A stretch of DNA of 64,000 nucleotides from the NCBI GenBank assembly GCA_903892355.1, contig CAITIE010000058.1, forward strand, positions 1-64,000, written 5' to 3'. The notes under the pieces are model-generated. The model did no database searches. It saw nothing but the letters and a program-made list of their open reading frames with translations, and was not told the origin of the DNA. Below, in pieces: positions 18,682 through 27,313 of this stretch; within the stretch, counting starts at the first letter, position 1; every line of letters starts with the position of its first letter. The position numbers and the translations under genes are program-made. The DNA is from an uncultured Pirellula sp. GTDB taxonomy: Bacteria; Planctomycetota; Planctomycetia; Pirellulales; Pirellulaceae.

Positions 18682-19626
18682 CTACTTGATCGAAGGGTTC
18701 CGGTTCCGGTAGCGTTGTTCGATGACTACCCACTCGAACTTTCCGTTTTTGCTCGGTCGGCATTCAAAGATGGTTTTCGCGATGTCCGCGACCCGGAAAT
18801 CCTTGCTCCGTTTTTCGAGGTAGTGTGCCTTTTCGGCGATAGCAATCGCATCTTCAGTTTCTTTGGGAATGAATTTCAGGACGGTTCGATCTTTGAGGTT
18901 GACGCCAGCGGATTGGAGAAAGGACTTGTCGTATTGAGCCAAGGCGTTGTTGGTCAGGTACGTGAAAAAGAGTCGCTTTTCTTGCTCGCGCGTGCCGGAT
19001 CTTTTGGTGGGAGATTTGGAAAGATTGTTCGCATAGTCGATGGTGGTTATACCACCACCGATCACAGCCAATTCAATTCCGAACGCATCCAACTGGGTTG
19101 CGTAGGCTTTTTTATCTCTGGCGGTGAACTTGAGTTCCCAGCGTTCACCTCGGTGGACGCCGTCAACCCCTTCGCCTTCGGGTCCAGGTGGACGACTGTC
19201 CCCTTTTCCCGTTCCATCACCGCTCATGGAGGTCGCGGAAGCGATGGTATCCATCGATGCGGCGATAGCGCTGATCGCATCGGTTACCATTTGGATCGTC
19301 TGCTCGACCGCTGGTTCGTTCAGTTGCTCAACTTCGTCCGCTCCGGGCGGATCGAAATCGCGTTCGAAGCCTGCCGCGTTATCGCCCCGACCAGCGATTT
19401 GCTCCACTTCGAGAATCATTTCTTGGGGGCGTTTCCAGTTCATTTGGAGCAGGAACAGGAGGAACAGCATGGCAACAGCCATGCCGAGCATGACTGCGGT
19501 ACTGACGAGGATGCTCGATACTTGCTCCACCCGGTTGGTCTTCATGGACGTTTCGTCGATGTGAAGAAAACCATCCTTCGAGTTTTCCTGCGAGGCTTTT
19601 GCATTAGTGCTCTTCGAAGTGCTCAT
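18682..19626 (-). CDS. Single-pass membrane protein of unknown function
   Basis: 314 residues from the ATG at 19624-19626; an in-frame start at 19689 is possible. A cytoplasmic tail of about 40 residues precedes one strong hydrophobic segment (LVSTAVMLGMAVAMLFLLFLL). After it come an acidic/proline-rich linker, a Gly/Pro-rich stretch (GDGTGKGDSRPPGPEGEG) and a C-terminal domain with KFIPKETEDAIAIAE and IFECRPSKNGKFEWVVIE. I do not recognise the family; the C-terminal part recalls proteins found beside ExbB/ExbD-type or squalene-cyclase-like genes in planctomycetes. It lies just downstream of the squalene-cyclase-like gene on the same strand (95 bp), so the two may work together. Confidence 0.75.
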   Translation of the reverse strand: MSTSKSTNAKASQENSKDGFLHIDETSMKTNRVEQVSSILVSTAVMLGMAVAMLFLLFLLQMNWKRPQEMILEVEQIAGRGDNAAGFERDFDPPGADEVEQLNEPAVEQTIQMVTDAISAIAASMDTIASATSMSGDGTGKGDSRPPGPEGEGVDGVHRGERWELKFTARDKKAYATQLDAFGIELAVIGGGITTIDYANNLSKSPTKRSGTREQEKRLFFTYLTNNALAQYDKSFLQSAGVNLKDRTVLKFIPKETEDAIAIAEKAHYLEKRSKDFRVADIAKTIFECRPSKNGKFEWVVIEQRYRNRNPSIK

Positions 19627-19721
19627 GGGTTCGCCTAGTAGGGACTTTGTGAGGTAAGAGGGAGACTTTTCATGATGTAGACCGAGCAAATCGGCTGAAA
19701 CTCGATCAATCGACGAATAGA

Positions 19722-21419
19722 TCAGTCGACGAATATGTAATCGGGACGAAACTCAAGGAACCAAGTTTTCCATTCCCGCTGGGCCTTGATTTTATCTTGT
19801 TTCGAGATGCTACCTTCTTTAGGAAGGTGGTATTTGTTCAGGTTGCGAGAGATCAGGCGAAGGGAGGTTTCGGCGTTTCGGCATACGATTTGATCGGGGT
19901 CGCTGAGTGCGAAAACCAATTCCGGTACCATTTCCAGGTCATCGCTCCGTCCGAGAACTTTGGATGCAACGCGTCGAGCTTGCCAGTCTTTGGATCGGAG
20001 CAATCGAGCAAAGCGATTGAGCTCATCCTTCCTGCGGGCGGGGTCCGAGGAGAACATGATTTTTTCGGCGACGAGCTTGTCGTCACCCTGGGAGGCTTTA
20101 TCGTCCTCGAGCATTTTGAGTGCATCGTCGATGCTCGTGGCTTCGGTCTTCGACATGGGCTTGCCGTTGACCATGGTGACGGTCCTCAGATCTTTAGGTA
20201 ATTCCGCCCAACCACGGACAACCCCTTCCTTCATTTCACCGATTGCTTTTTGGGTGCTTCGGATTAGGAATAGCACGGCAAAGCACGTCGAGGTTTGGGG
20301 GCCGAGCACGATGTCGGTGTCTCCCGAGTCACCTCCCCCCCACGACCCGTCTTTGGCTTGAGCGGCGATGAGACGTTCCACCTCGGCGTTGTACCAAGGT
20401 GGACTTTTGCTCTGCTTTCGGTTGGCGATTTCGAGGAAGGATTCGAAACGTTCCAAGCTATACAGGTAGTAGTAATGCCAAGTCGTACGGGAGTACGGGT
20501 TTTTTTGGTTGTACATCAACCCCAATTTGACCGACGCGTCCAATCGATTCCGATCGATGTTGACTCCCCGGGTTTTTTTCTCGCTCTCAGGTATCACCCG
20601 TTTGAACGCGGGCGGGATCAATCCGTCCTCTTCGTCGGCTTCGGCGAGTCGATTTCGGAAGACACCTAAAGTATCGCCGGCGATCAAGACGCTGGACAAA
20701 CCAGCAGCAGTCAGTGAGCTAGTCGTGCCGAAATTGGTGCTCGGGCCTGGATCGTACTGATAAGGCCAACCTCCGATGGCGGCGGACTGCGGGTCCTTGA
20801 TCTGCGATTCGTAAAGGTATTGCAGGACGCGGGCGACTCGGTCATCTGGAACTTCAATACCTAGCTGGCTCATTGTCCAAAACGCCAGAAGCACGTACTG
20901 TGTTTGCGAGATATCGCTGCTGGTCGGTTTATGCGAACCGTCGATGTAGCCGAAGCCACCAGTGGTTTGTTGGATTCTTACAAGGAAATCGCGAGCTTTC
21001 ACAAGCTGCGGGCCGTACTCATCAACGCTGACCGATGCCAACAGCATGCAGCAAACAGCGACGTGATATACGGCTTTGTCTTCGAAGCCACCGCTGGCGG
21101 CGGTTACCGTGTCGAGGTAATTCTTGGCAAGCCCTATCCCTTTGGCGACGACGGGGTGAGCGGGATCCCCTTCGACCTTGTAGATCGTGTAAGCCCCGAG
21201 GACTTCGGTGCCGATTCCCGCATGGGTTGAGGTTCCTTTGAGCTCGACCTTGGACAAATACTGAATAGCCCGTTCAACCATCCCCTGCACCACAGGGTGA
21301 TCGGGGTAATAATTCTCTGCATAACCCCTACCAACGGTAGCCATAGAACAGCACGCAATCGCCATCGCAAAAACGATAGTCTTGGCACTGGCGAGTCGGT
21401 TTTTCCGTGAGAGCAGCAT
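19722..21419 (-). CDS. Exported prenyltransferase/squalene-cyclase-repeat protein
   Basis: 565 residues with a signal peptide (IVFAMAIACCSMATVGRGYA). The body consists of alpha/alpha repeats resembling squalene-hopene cyclase and prenyltransferase beta-subunit barrels, including SGGFEDKAVYHVAVCCMLL, GGFGYIDGSHKP and KDGSWGGGDSGDTDIV. The catalytic DxDD of true squalene-hopene cyclases is not seen, and secretion also argues against cyclase activity. A C-terminal HEAT-like region (ASKVLGRSDDLEMVPELVFA) follows. Planctomycetes carry many such exported barrel proteins, probably binding or scaffolding rather than making hopanoids. The gene is upstream of the single-pass membrane protein and likely co-transcribed. 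Confidence 0.83.
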   Translation of the reverse strand: MLLSRKNRLASAKTIVFAMAIACCSMATVGRGYAENYYPDHPVVQGMVERAIQYLSKVELKGTSTHAGIGTEVLGAYTIYKVEGDPAHPVVAKGIGLAKNYLDTVTAASGGFEDKAVYHVAVCCMLLASVSVDEYGPQLVKARDFLVRIQQTTGGFGYIDGSHKPTSSDISQTQYVLLAFWTMSQLGIEVPDDRVARVLQYLYESQIKDPQSAAIGGWPYQYDPGPSTNFGTTSSLTAAGLSSVLIAGDTLGVFRNRLAEADEEDGLIPPAFKRVIPESEKKTRGVNIDRNRLDASVKLGLMYNQKNPYSRTTWHYYYLYSLERFESFLEIANRKQSKSPPWYNAEVERLIAAQAKDGSWGGGDSGDTDIVLGPQTSTCFAVLFLIRSTQKAIGEMKEGVVRGWAELPKDLRTVTMVNGKPMSKTEATSIDDALKMLEDDKASQGDDKLVAEKIMFSSDPARRKDELNRFARLLRSKDWQARRVASKVLGRSDDLEMVPELVFALSDPDQIVCRNAETSLRLISRNLNKYHLPKEGSISKQDKIKAQREWKTWFLEFRPDYIFVD

Positions 21420-21538
21420 AGAAATCGCTTGAAAAGTGGGGACTGAAAAGGCACTTCCGTTTAGTTTACCCTTTTGGTTGGGAGAGAACTACTGCGGACA
21501 CGCCAGGAATATGGGCAAGGACTTGCGTCTGAGGTCAA

Positions 21539-21567
21539 TTGACAAAAGTGGAGAACGATTCTAAATT
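21539..21567 (+). promoter_or_regulatory. Sigma-70 promoter of tRNA-Phe
   Basis: A perfect -35 box TTGACA (21539-21544) and a -10 box TAAATT (21562-21567) are separated by 17 bp. The predicted start lies near 21574, about 50 nt before the tRNA. Housekeeping promoter read directly from the sequence. Confidence 0.7.
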
Positions 21568-21623
21568 TCCTAACGCGTTGGCCGAGGTGGCACCAATTTG
21601 GGTGTAAACTGGCTAGTCGTGTT

Positions 21624-21696
21624 GGTCAGGTAGCTCAGTAGGTAGAGCAATGGACTGAAAATCCATGTGTCGCCGGTTCGATCCCGGCCCTGACCA
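21624..21696 (+). tRNA. tRNA-Phe (GAA)
   Basis: A complete cloverleaf of 73 nt. The acceptor stem pairs GGTCAGG (21624-21630) with CCTGACC (21689-21695). The D-stem is GCTC/GAGC. The anticodon stem ATGGA/TCCAT encloses loop CTGAAAA with anticodon GAA at 21657-21659. The T-arm is GCCGG-TTCGATC-CCGGC. The discriminator base is A at 21696, and CCA is not encoded. A strong promoter lies upstream and a decayed integrase directly downstream, which suggests that the 3' end has served as an attachment site. Confidence 0.97.
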
Positions 21697-21733
21697 CTCA
21701 GGATTCTCAAGCGATTCGTTAGGATTGTGATTC

Positions 21734-21775
21734 CTAGCCCTGTGGCTAGTGAGCCGTTTGTGAGGTTGCAAACGG
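21734..21775 (+). terminator. Two hairpins after tRNA-Phe, possible terminator/processing site
   Basis: CTAGCC-CTGT-GGCTAG at 21734-21749 and CCGTTTG-8 nt-CAAACGG at 21754-21775 form two consecutive perfect stems shortly after the tRNA. No long T-tract follows, so they may guide 3' processing or termination, or be remains of an att region. Confidence 0.4.
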
Positions 21776-21790
21776 AGTAGTCTACTTACC

Positions 21791-22333
21791 TTGCTACCGC
21801 TATACCGCTGCGCACAGTGCAAAAAGGCATCTGTAGCGGGTTTCCCACTGCACGAAGCGAGCGGTGAGGCAGTCGTTAAAATCAATGGAATGAACCGCTA
21901 CTTAGGTAGATGCGGTTCACCGGAGTCGAAGGAAAAATACCATCGACTCGTCGCCGAAAGCATTGTTTGCACCAACTTCGGCATCAGGAAAGACAGCATT
22001 CTCGTGGCTGAGGTGGTGGATAAGTTCTTGGAGCATGCCTAAGAATACTACGTCGATGGGAAAGAGCACACGCGAAATATCTACGCTCCCTGTCCACTCA
22101 TGGACCTGTATGCGTCTCTGAACGTCGTCGATTTTGGCATTCCTGAATTGGAAGTGGTTCGCAATTGGTGGATCGAAAGGAAATGCTTCCGCAATCGCAT
22201 CAACAAGATGGTCAGGCGATCGATGATGCGAGTTTTGGGTGAAGCGACTCGGATCTCCGAGGCCGGCCGGGTTCTGGCTAGCAAAGCCGGTCGCGGGTCG
22301 TCCGGTACAATCTCTCCGGTACAATCTCGTTGA
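21791..22333 (+). pseudogene. Tyrosine integrase remnant (N-terminal part, in-frame stop)
   Basis: Reading from 21791, the frame encodes HEASGEAVVKINGMNRYLG, then GSPESKEKYHRLVAE, which matches the start of planctomycete phage-type integrases. A TAA at 22040-22042 interrupts the frame. After it the same frame continues with EYYVDGKEHTRN, then LMDLYASLNVVDFG, VVRNWW and RNRINKMVRR, the usual SAM-like core-binding region. Similarity fades at about 22290 and the catalytic Arg-His-Arg-Tyr domain is missing. The gene sits 95 bp from the 3' end of tRNA-Phe, the classic place for an integrase of an element inserted in a tRNA. Read as the fossil of an integrative element; family call from pattern memory, not a search. 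Confidence 0.7.
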
Positions 22334-22423
22334 ACTCGACTTTGCTGATTCCGTGATTGTGCTTGCCTAAACCATCTGTTAATTTCGGCCAGATCCGTTA
22401 CTGAACCCCTTGAGGATCTCATA

Positions 22424-22448
22424 AAAACTCTCCACTCCGTGGAGTTTT
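22424..22448 (+). promoter_or_regulatory. Leader hairpin just before the SulP-carbonic anhydrase ribosome site
   Basis: AAAACTC (22424-22430) pairs with GAGTTTT (22442-22448). Inside, CAC (22433-22435) pairs with GTG (22439-22441) around a TCC loop, with a TC bulge. The hairpin ends directly before the Shine-Dalgarno GGAG at 22449-22452 (6 nt from the ATG at 22459). It could modulate translation or act as a short attenuator. Confidence 0.45.
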
Positions 22449-22458
22449 GGAGTTGGAC

Positions 22459-24732
22459 ATGGTTGAAATCACTAACACTCTAAAATTGCCGGTTGAGTAT
22501 GAGCCGACCTCGAAAAATCGGATTGGGCTGTACCTCAAGGACCTCATTGCTGGACTGATTGTCTTTCTCGTTGCTCTTCCGTTGTGCCTTGGCATCTCGC
22601 TTGCCTCGGGCGCTCCTATCTTTTCGGGGCTGCTATCTGGATGTATTGGCGGAATCGTGGTCGGCTTTCTCAGCGGTTCGAGGACCAGCGTCAGTGGTCC
22701 AGCTGCTGGATTGACGGCGATAGTCGCCGCACAAATCGAGAATCTTGGAGCCTTCCCCACGTTCCTGTTGGCTGTTCTGATCGCGGGTGTTCTTCAAATC
22801 ATTTTGGGGGTTGTCCGTGCAGGATCTTTGTCTTCGTATTTCCCAACGAGTGTGATTCAGGGTCTGCTCGCTGCGATCGGTGTGATCCTGATCCTAAAAC
22901 AACTCCCTCACCTTTTGGGGCACGATACCGATCCCGAAGGGGAAATGGCATTTGATCAGCCTGATCATGAAAACACATTCACTGAGATCGGAAAACTGTT
23001 TTTTGGCGAGATCCACTTTGGTGCGATTGCTGTCGGTTTGCTCTCGCTCGGATTACTTCTCATGTGGGATCGAAATAAAAAACTAAAACAATCGCCGATA
23101 CCGGCTCCCCTTATTGTTGTGTTGATCGGGATCGGAATGAAATTACTTATGGATCGGCTCGGTGGCAGCTGGGAGATAGAGGCATCGCACTTGGTGCAGG
23201 TGCCAACCGAATTCGCTGAGATCCGCGATTCTCTCCAGTTCCCTGACTGGTCGCAATTGACAAACTTGAAGGTATACATCGCTGGTGGCATCATTTGTAG
23301 CGTAGCAACGCTTGAAACGCTCTTGAATCTTGAAGCCGTTGACAAGTTAGATCCTCGGAAACGCTCTTCGCCTCCTAATCGCGAATTAGTAGCCCAAGGT
23401 ATTGGAAATATGCTTTGCGGAGCGACAGGTGGCATCCCGATTACGTCGGTAATTGTCCGATCCTCGGTGAACATAAATGCAGGTGCGACCACCAAGATAT
23501 CGGCTATATTTCATGGAGTACTTCTAGCGATCTGTGTACTCGCCATTCCAACATGGTTGAATGAAATCCCCCTGGCTGCATTGGCCGCCATTCTGTTGCA
23601 CACAGGCCTAAAGCTCTTTCACCCGAGTCTCATACTTCGAATGTGGAGGGATGGTATCTATCAATTCGCTCCCTTTGTCGCAACGCTCATTAGCATCGTA
23701 TTGACCGACTTGATCATCGGTGTCGCTATCGGATTGGCCATCAGTATTGGATTCATATTGATGAGCAATATGAAACGCCCCGTCATGATTATTGACGAGC
23801 AACGCTTCGGAGAAAAAATCACACACGTACAGCTAGCAAATCAAGTAAGCTTCCTGAATCGAGCTAGTCTGCAAAATCTCCTCGATACAACCCCGGCCGG
23901 TTCACATTTAGTTTTCGATGCAACACAAACGAATTTTATCGATCCCGATATCTTGGTTTTGCTCAGAGAATTTCATGAAATTACCGGCCCAACCCGAGGA
24001 ATCAAGGTCAGTATGGTCGGGTTCGAGGACCGCATGGGGATCAAGGACCATATTCTCTATGCTGAGTATTCAACAAAGGAAATTCAACAAAAGTTGTCGC
24101 CGGATGACGTGATCAAGATCTTACTGAGTGGAAATGAGCGATTTCTGTCAGGACAACGGCTCGTGCGCGATTTGAACTATCAAATCGGCGAATCGGCATC
24201 GGGTCAGTTTCCTTTGGCGATCATCTTAGGGTGTATCGATTCTAGAGCACCCGCCGAAATTGTTTTCGATGTCGGGTTAGGGGAGGTTTTTAGTACTCGA
24301 ATTGCCGGAAATGTCGTCCGTTCGAAAGTATTAGGAAGTCTTGAGTACGCATGTGCTGTCGCCGGTGCGAAGGTTATCTTGGTCATGGGGCATACTCGGT
24401 GCGGTGCTGTGACTACGGCCGTCAACCTTGCTTCACAAGGCAGGCATAGTTGCGCAGATGTAGGTTGCGAGCACCTCGATCTTATCATCGATGCGATCCA
24501 ACAGAATTTAAGTAAAGACGAATTGCTCGGTTGGGGGAAAAAATCAGACGAAGAGCGGCAAGTTATCATCGAGACTATTGCTCGTCGAAACGCAATTCAG
24601 TCCGCTCAGCAGATCTACTCCGAAAGTGCCACTTTGAAAAAGCTCGCTGATTGTAAGAAGATTGCGATCGTGGCTTCTCTCTACAACGTTGATACTGGCA
24701 GATTGGAGATTCTTGATCGAACCAGTGGTTAA
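22459..24732 (+). CDS. SulP-family anion transporter fused to beta-carbonic anhydrase
   Basis: 757 residues from the ATG at 22459, chosen because GGAG lies 6 nt upstream; an upstream TTG at 22447 is less likely. Residues about 20-435 form a SulP transporter with roughly ten or more membrane segments (DLIAGLIVFLVALPLCLGIS; SGPAAGLTAIVAA; GATGGIPITSVIVRSS). A STAS-like domain follows (about 440-545), then a beta-carbonic anhydrase (about 550-750) with zinc ligands in CIDSRAP (Cys592, Asp594, Arg596) and HTRCGAV (His645, Cys648). Known SulP-CA fusions are thought to couple bicarbonate uptake with CO2/HCO3- interconversion at the inner membrane. The N-terminal tail is cytoplasmic. Confidence 0.93.
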   Translation: MVEITNTLKLPVEYEPTSKNRIGLYLKDLIAGLIVFLVALPLCLGISLASGAPIFSGLLSGCIGGIVVGFLSGSRTSVSGPAAGLTAIVAAQIENLGAFPTFLLAVLIAGVLQIILGVVRAGSLSSYFPTSVIQGLLAAIGVILILKQLPHLLGHDTDPEGEMAFDQPDHENTFTEIGKLFFGEIHFGAIAVGLLSLGLLLMWDRNKKLKQSPIPAPLIVVLIGIGMKLLMDRLGGSWEIEASHLVQVPTEFAEIRDSLQFPDWSQLTNLKVYIAGGIICSVATLETLLNLEAVDKLDPRKRSSPPNRELVAQGIGNMLCGATGGIPITSVIVRSSVNINAGATTKISAIFHGVLLAICVLAIPTWLNEIPLAALAAILLHTGLKLFHPSLILRMWRDGIYQFAPFVATLISIVLTDLIIGVAIGLAISIGFILMSNMKRPVMIIDEQRFGEKITHVQLANQVSFLNRASLQNLLDTTPAGSHLVFDATQTNFIDPDILVLLREFHEITGPTRGIKVSMVGFEDRMGIKDHILYAEYSTKEIQQKLSPDDVIKILLSGNERFLSGQRLVRDLNYQIGESASGQFPLAIILGCIDSRAPAEIVFDVGLGEVFSTRIAGNVVRSKVLGSLEYACAVAGAKVILVMGHTRCGAVTTAVNLASQGRHSCADVGCEHLDLIIDAIQQNLSKDELLGWGKKSDEERQVIIETIARRNAIQSAQQIYSESATLKKLADCKKIAIVASLYNVDTGRLEILDRTSG

Positions 24733-24739
24733 CTTCTGT

Positions 24740-24747
24740 TTTTTTTG
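24740..24747 (+). terminator. T-tract after the SulP-carbonic anhydrase gene
   Basis: Eight consecutive T begin 8 bases after the stop codon. Only a weak 4-bp stem (AACC-AGT-GGTT) precedes it, overlapping the stop, so intrinsic termination is possible but not strong. Confidence 0.3.
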
Positions 24748-24888
24748 GCCCATTACCTATAGTTTCAACAGGATGTCCACCTAGGTACGGTCCGATTCCA
24801 TCGAGCCACAGGCTAGAATGCCCGGGGGGACTCCGATAGCTACCGACCACGACACGCAGGCAGCGGTTATCGACGTCTCGAGAACGGG

Positions 24889-25956
24889 CTAGCTGCCGAT
24901 CGCATAAACCTCAACCCGTCCAAAATCTGGGAACTTGCCTTCAGCGTCTTTACCCGGTTGGCCTTGGCCACCCACCACGACCAACTCCCCTTTGGAATTA
25001 AAGAGCATTTGCGTGATGCGAAAACCTGATTTGATCGATCCCAGTCGTTCGCCGCTGGCGAGATCGAAAAGGGCTGCATTCCAGTCACCTCCTCGCAATC
25101 GTCCTCCCATGACAAAGCTCTCTCTTGCAGGATGAAGCACTAATGCCTCCATGAGCCCTTCTCCCGATTGCTTCTCCAACGTCTGTGCGGTCATTTTCGC
25201 TTCGCGCCAATTCCATCGCTGCCATAACTGCCTTCCGTTGCCCGCCATCGGGTCTCGCATGTCTCCCATGCCACATACGATGATGTCGTTATTATCAGGG
25301 GAGAACTCCATGGCAAAAATCCCGCCCAAATAGCAATGACTTTTGATAATCCCCCAACTCGTGAAATCCTTAGATTGGAACGAGCCCACTTGTTTTCCTG
25401 ACGCGACTTCCCAAACACGTACCTCGCCCATCAGATTGCCAGCTGCAACCCATTGGCTATCGTGGCTGAATACGACGGATTGCACGGATGGCACATGCGG
25501 TAATGCATGCACCAGTTGCCCGTCGGACGCGTTGAGCACTTTCACCGAGGGTTCTGTTTCACCGGCCGGTGAATACTTGTAATCCCCAGCCATGTATTGG
25601 CCGGTTACGCTGGCCAGATATCGCTGGTCCGGTGATAACGCCATATCCCAGGACCAAAAACCATGAACCTTCTCCTCGCGAAGGAGCCCATTGTCCACTG
25701 CCGAATGCCATTTCAATTTGCCATCGTATCCCGCGGTGACAATCGCTTGCTGCTGTGCCAGGTAGACCGCAGAACTCACGTAGCTTTCATGGGTGCCGAT
25801 CCGTTGGTGCCTCTTAGCCCCGATCTCCACCCGATAAACGCCATCCATGCAAGCTGCGATCAACTCGTTCTCATCCTGGAGCAAACAAGCACCTAGGATC
25901 GCCGTGGGGAGCTTGAAATCGTGGGTCCGCGTAAGCGTTTTCTGCATGATCGTCAT
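24889..25956 (-). CDS. WD40-repeat protein
   Basis: 355 residues with several WD40-type blades: VSSAVYLAQQQAIVTAGYDG, then SVVFSHDSQWVAAGNLMGEVRVWEV, and FAMEFSPDNNDIIVCGMGD. It has no signal peptide. WD40 propellers act as binding platforms. The start at 25956 is only 2 bp after the DUF1501 stop, so it is the third gene of the DUF1549-DUF1501-WD40 operon, an arrangement common in planctomycetes. The role of such sets is unproven; surface polysaccharide handling has been proposed for the family. Confidence 0.87.
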   Translation of the reverse strand: MTIMQKTLTRTHDFKLPTAILGACLLQDENELIAACMDGVYRVEIGAKRHQRIGTHESYVSSAVYLAQQQAIVTAGYDGKLKWHSAVDNGLLREEKVHGFWSWDMALSPDQRYLASVTGQYMAGDYKYSPAGETEPSVKVLNASDGQLVHALPHVPSVQSVVFSHDSQWVAAGNLMGEVRVWEVASGKQVGSFQSKDFTSWGIIKSHCYLGGIFAMEFSPDNNDIIVCGMGDMRDPMAGNGRQLWQRWNWREAKMTAQTLEKQSGEGLMEALVLHPARESFVMGGRLRGGDWNAALFDLASGERLGSIKSGFRITQMLFNSKGELVVVGGQGQPGKDAEGKFPDFGRVEVYAIGS

Positions 25957-25958
25957 CG

Positions 25959-27308
25959 TTAACCGAGCAAGATTTCTTGGATAGGCTGTGCGTCGCCCTC
26001 GACCCGATGAAACGTGGGCAAGTCCGGCAAATCGTACTGTTCTTTCGGATCGATGCCGAGCGCTTTGAAGATGGTCGCGAACAGTCGGCGATTGTCGATT
26101 GCATTCTGTGTGACCTCGAACCCCAGAGGATCCGTTTCACCCACCACCACACCGCCACGAATCCCACCACCCGCCATCGCCAAACTCCACGCTTTGGAAT
26201 AGTGATCTCGTCCGCGAGCTTCATTCAGCCACGGCGTTCTGCCAAACTCTCCCATCGCGATCACAAGGGTATCCTGCAGCATACCGCGTTGCTCCAAATC
26301 GGTGATCAACTGGAAGAGTACATTGTCCAGCTCAGGCACGAGCATCTGGTGCATTTCGTGTTGGAAGACATGATTATCCCAAGGCATTCCATTGGCTACC
26401 ATGACAAACGTCGATCCATTTTCAATCAGATGGCGTGCTTGGAGAGCATGTTGTGCAAATGCACCCAATCCATAGCGTTGACGATCGGCTTGAGAGAGTT
26501 TTTCCAAATCGAAAAGCGGCGCGCAGCTCATCAGTCCTTGGACTCTCTCAAAGGCTGCGTTGTACCCCGCGGCAGCTTCGCTCCGCCGATCGTTCTCAAA
26601 CTTCCGGCTCAAAAACTTGCGGAGTGATTCGCGATCTTCATGATCCATTTCCGACAACGCTTCCGGGCGCAGGATATCAGGGATGGAGTATTCGCCTCCT
26701 GAACGCACAGGGCCGTACTGGGCACCGAGCCACCCCGCCCAGTTTCCCGCTTTGAACGATTTGAACTCGTTTCCTTCAGGACACGGATCGAGCAGGACAA
26801 ACTGAGGAACGGGACTTTCCAATTGACCAAGTTGCTGAGCGACTACCGAACCCAAAATAGGACGGGTAAAGGGTGGCCTCGGTTTTTCTCCGCGCGTCAG
26901 AACATCGACACCTTGGAAATGCTCGTTGGGCTCGGTACTCATCGACCGGACCACCGCCAATTTATCCATGATGGTCGCGCATCGAGGCATCAACTGACTG
27001 ATCTGAATACCTGGAATCGACGTTGAGATCGCACCAAAAGGGCCACCGGTGATGGTACCAGGCTTGGGATCCCACATTTCAAATTGGCTCGGAGCTCCGC
27101 ACAGCCACAGCAGGATGCATTTTTTTCCTTGCTTTTTGGTCTCTTCTGCCAACGCTGGAATCGAAAACAGCCCATTGAAACTTGCAACGGACGCCAAACC
27201 CGATGCCATGGAGCCTTGCAAGAACAACCGACGATGGACTCGGTGCTCAGGGCTCCCGCACTCGTGCCGCCCCCGACCATTTGTCTCAGTGTGTTTCACC
27301 ACGCGCAT
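25959..27308 (-). CDS. DUF1501 protein, Tat-type leader
   Basis: 449 residues. Near the N-terminus HRRLFLQGS followed by a hydrophobic stretch (MASGLASVASFNGLFSIPALA) looks like a twin-arginine signal. The body has DUF1501 features: LLWLCGAPSQFEMWDPKP at the start, NHVFQHEMHQMLVPELDN region, GEFGRTPW and [20 protein letters not shown] near the C-terminus. DUF1501 belongs to the alkaline phosphatase-like/sulfatase superfamily and is greatly expanded in planctomycetes. Its start is 5 bp after the DUF1549 stop, so the genes are translationally close. Substrate unknown. Confidence 0.92.
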   Translation of the reverse strand: MRVVKHTETNGRGRHECGSPEHRVHRRLFLQGSMASGLASVASFNGLFSIPALAEETKKQGKKCILLWLCGAPSQFEMWDPKPGTITGGPFGAISTSIPGIQISQLMPRCATIMDKLAVVRSMSTEPNEHFQGVDVLTRGEKPRPPFTRPILGSVVAQQLGQLESPVPQFVLLDPCPEGNEFKSFKAGNWAGWLGAQYGPVRSGGEYSIPDILRPEALSEMDHEDRESLRKFLSRKFENDRRSEAAAGYNAAFERVQGLMSCAPLFDLEKLSQADRQRYGLGAFAQHALQARHLIENGSTFVMVANGMPWDNHVFQHEMHQMLVPELDNVLFQLITDLEQRGMLQDTLVIAMGEFGRTPWLNEARGRDHYSKAWSLAMAGGGIRGGVVVGETDPLGFEVTQNAIDNRRLFATIFKALGIDPKEQYDLPDLPTFHRVEGDAQPIQEILLG

Positions 27309-27313
27309 GTCTC

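Noticed and set aside
18715-19638. 307-codon plus-strand frame opposite the single-pass membrane protein
   Set aside because: The minus-strand product has a coherent membrane segment and domain structure; the plus-strand one has none.
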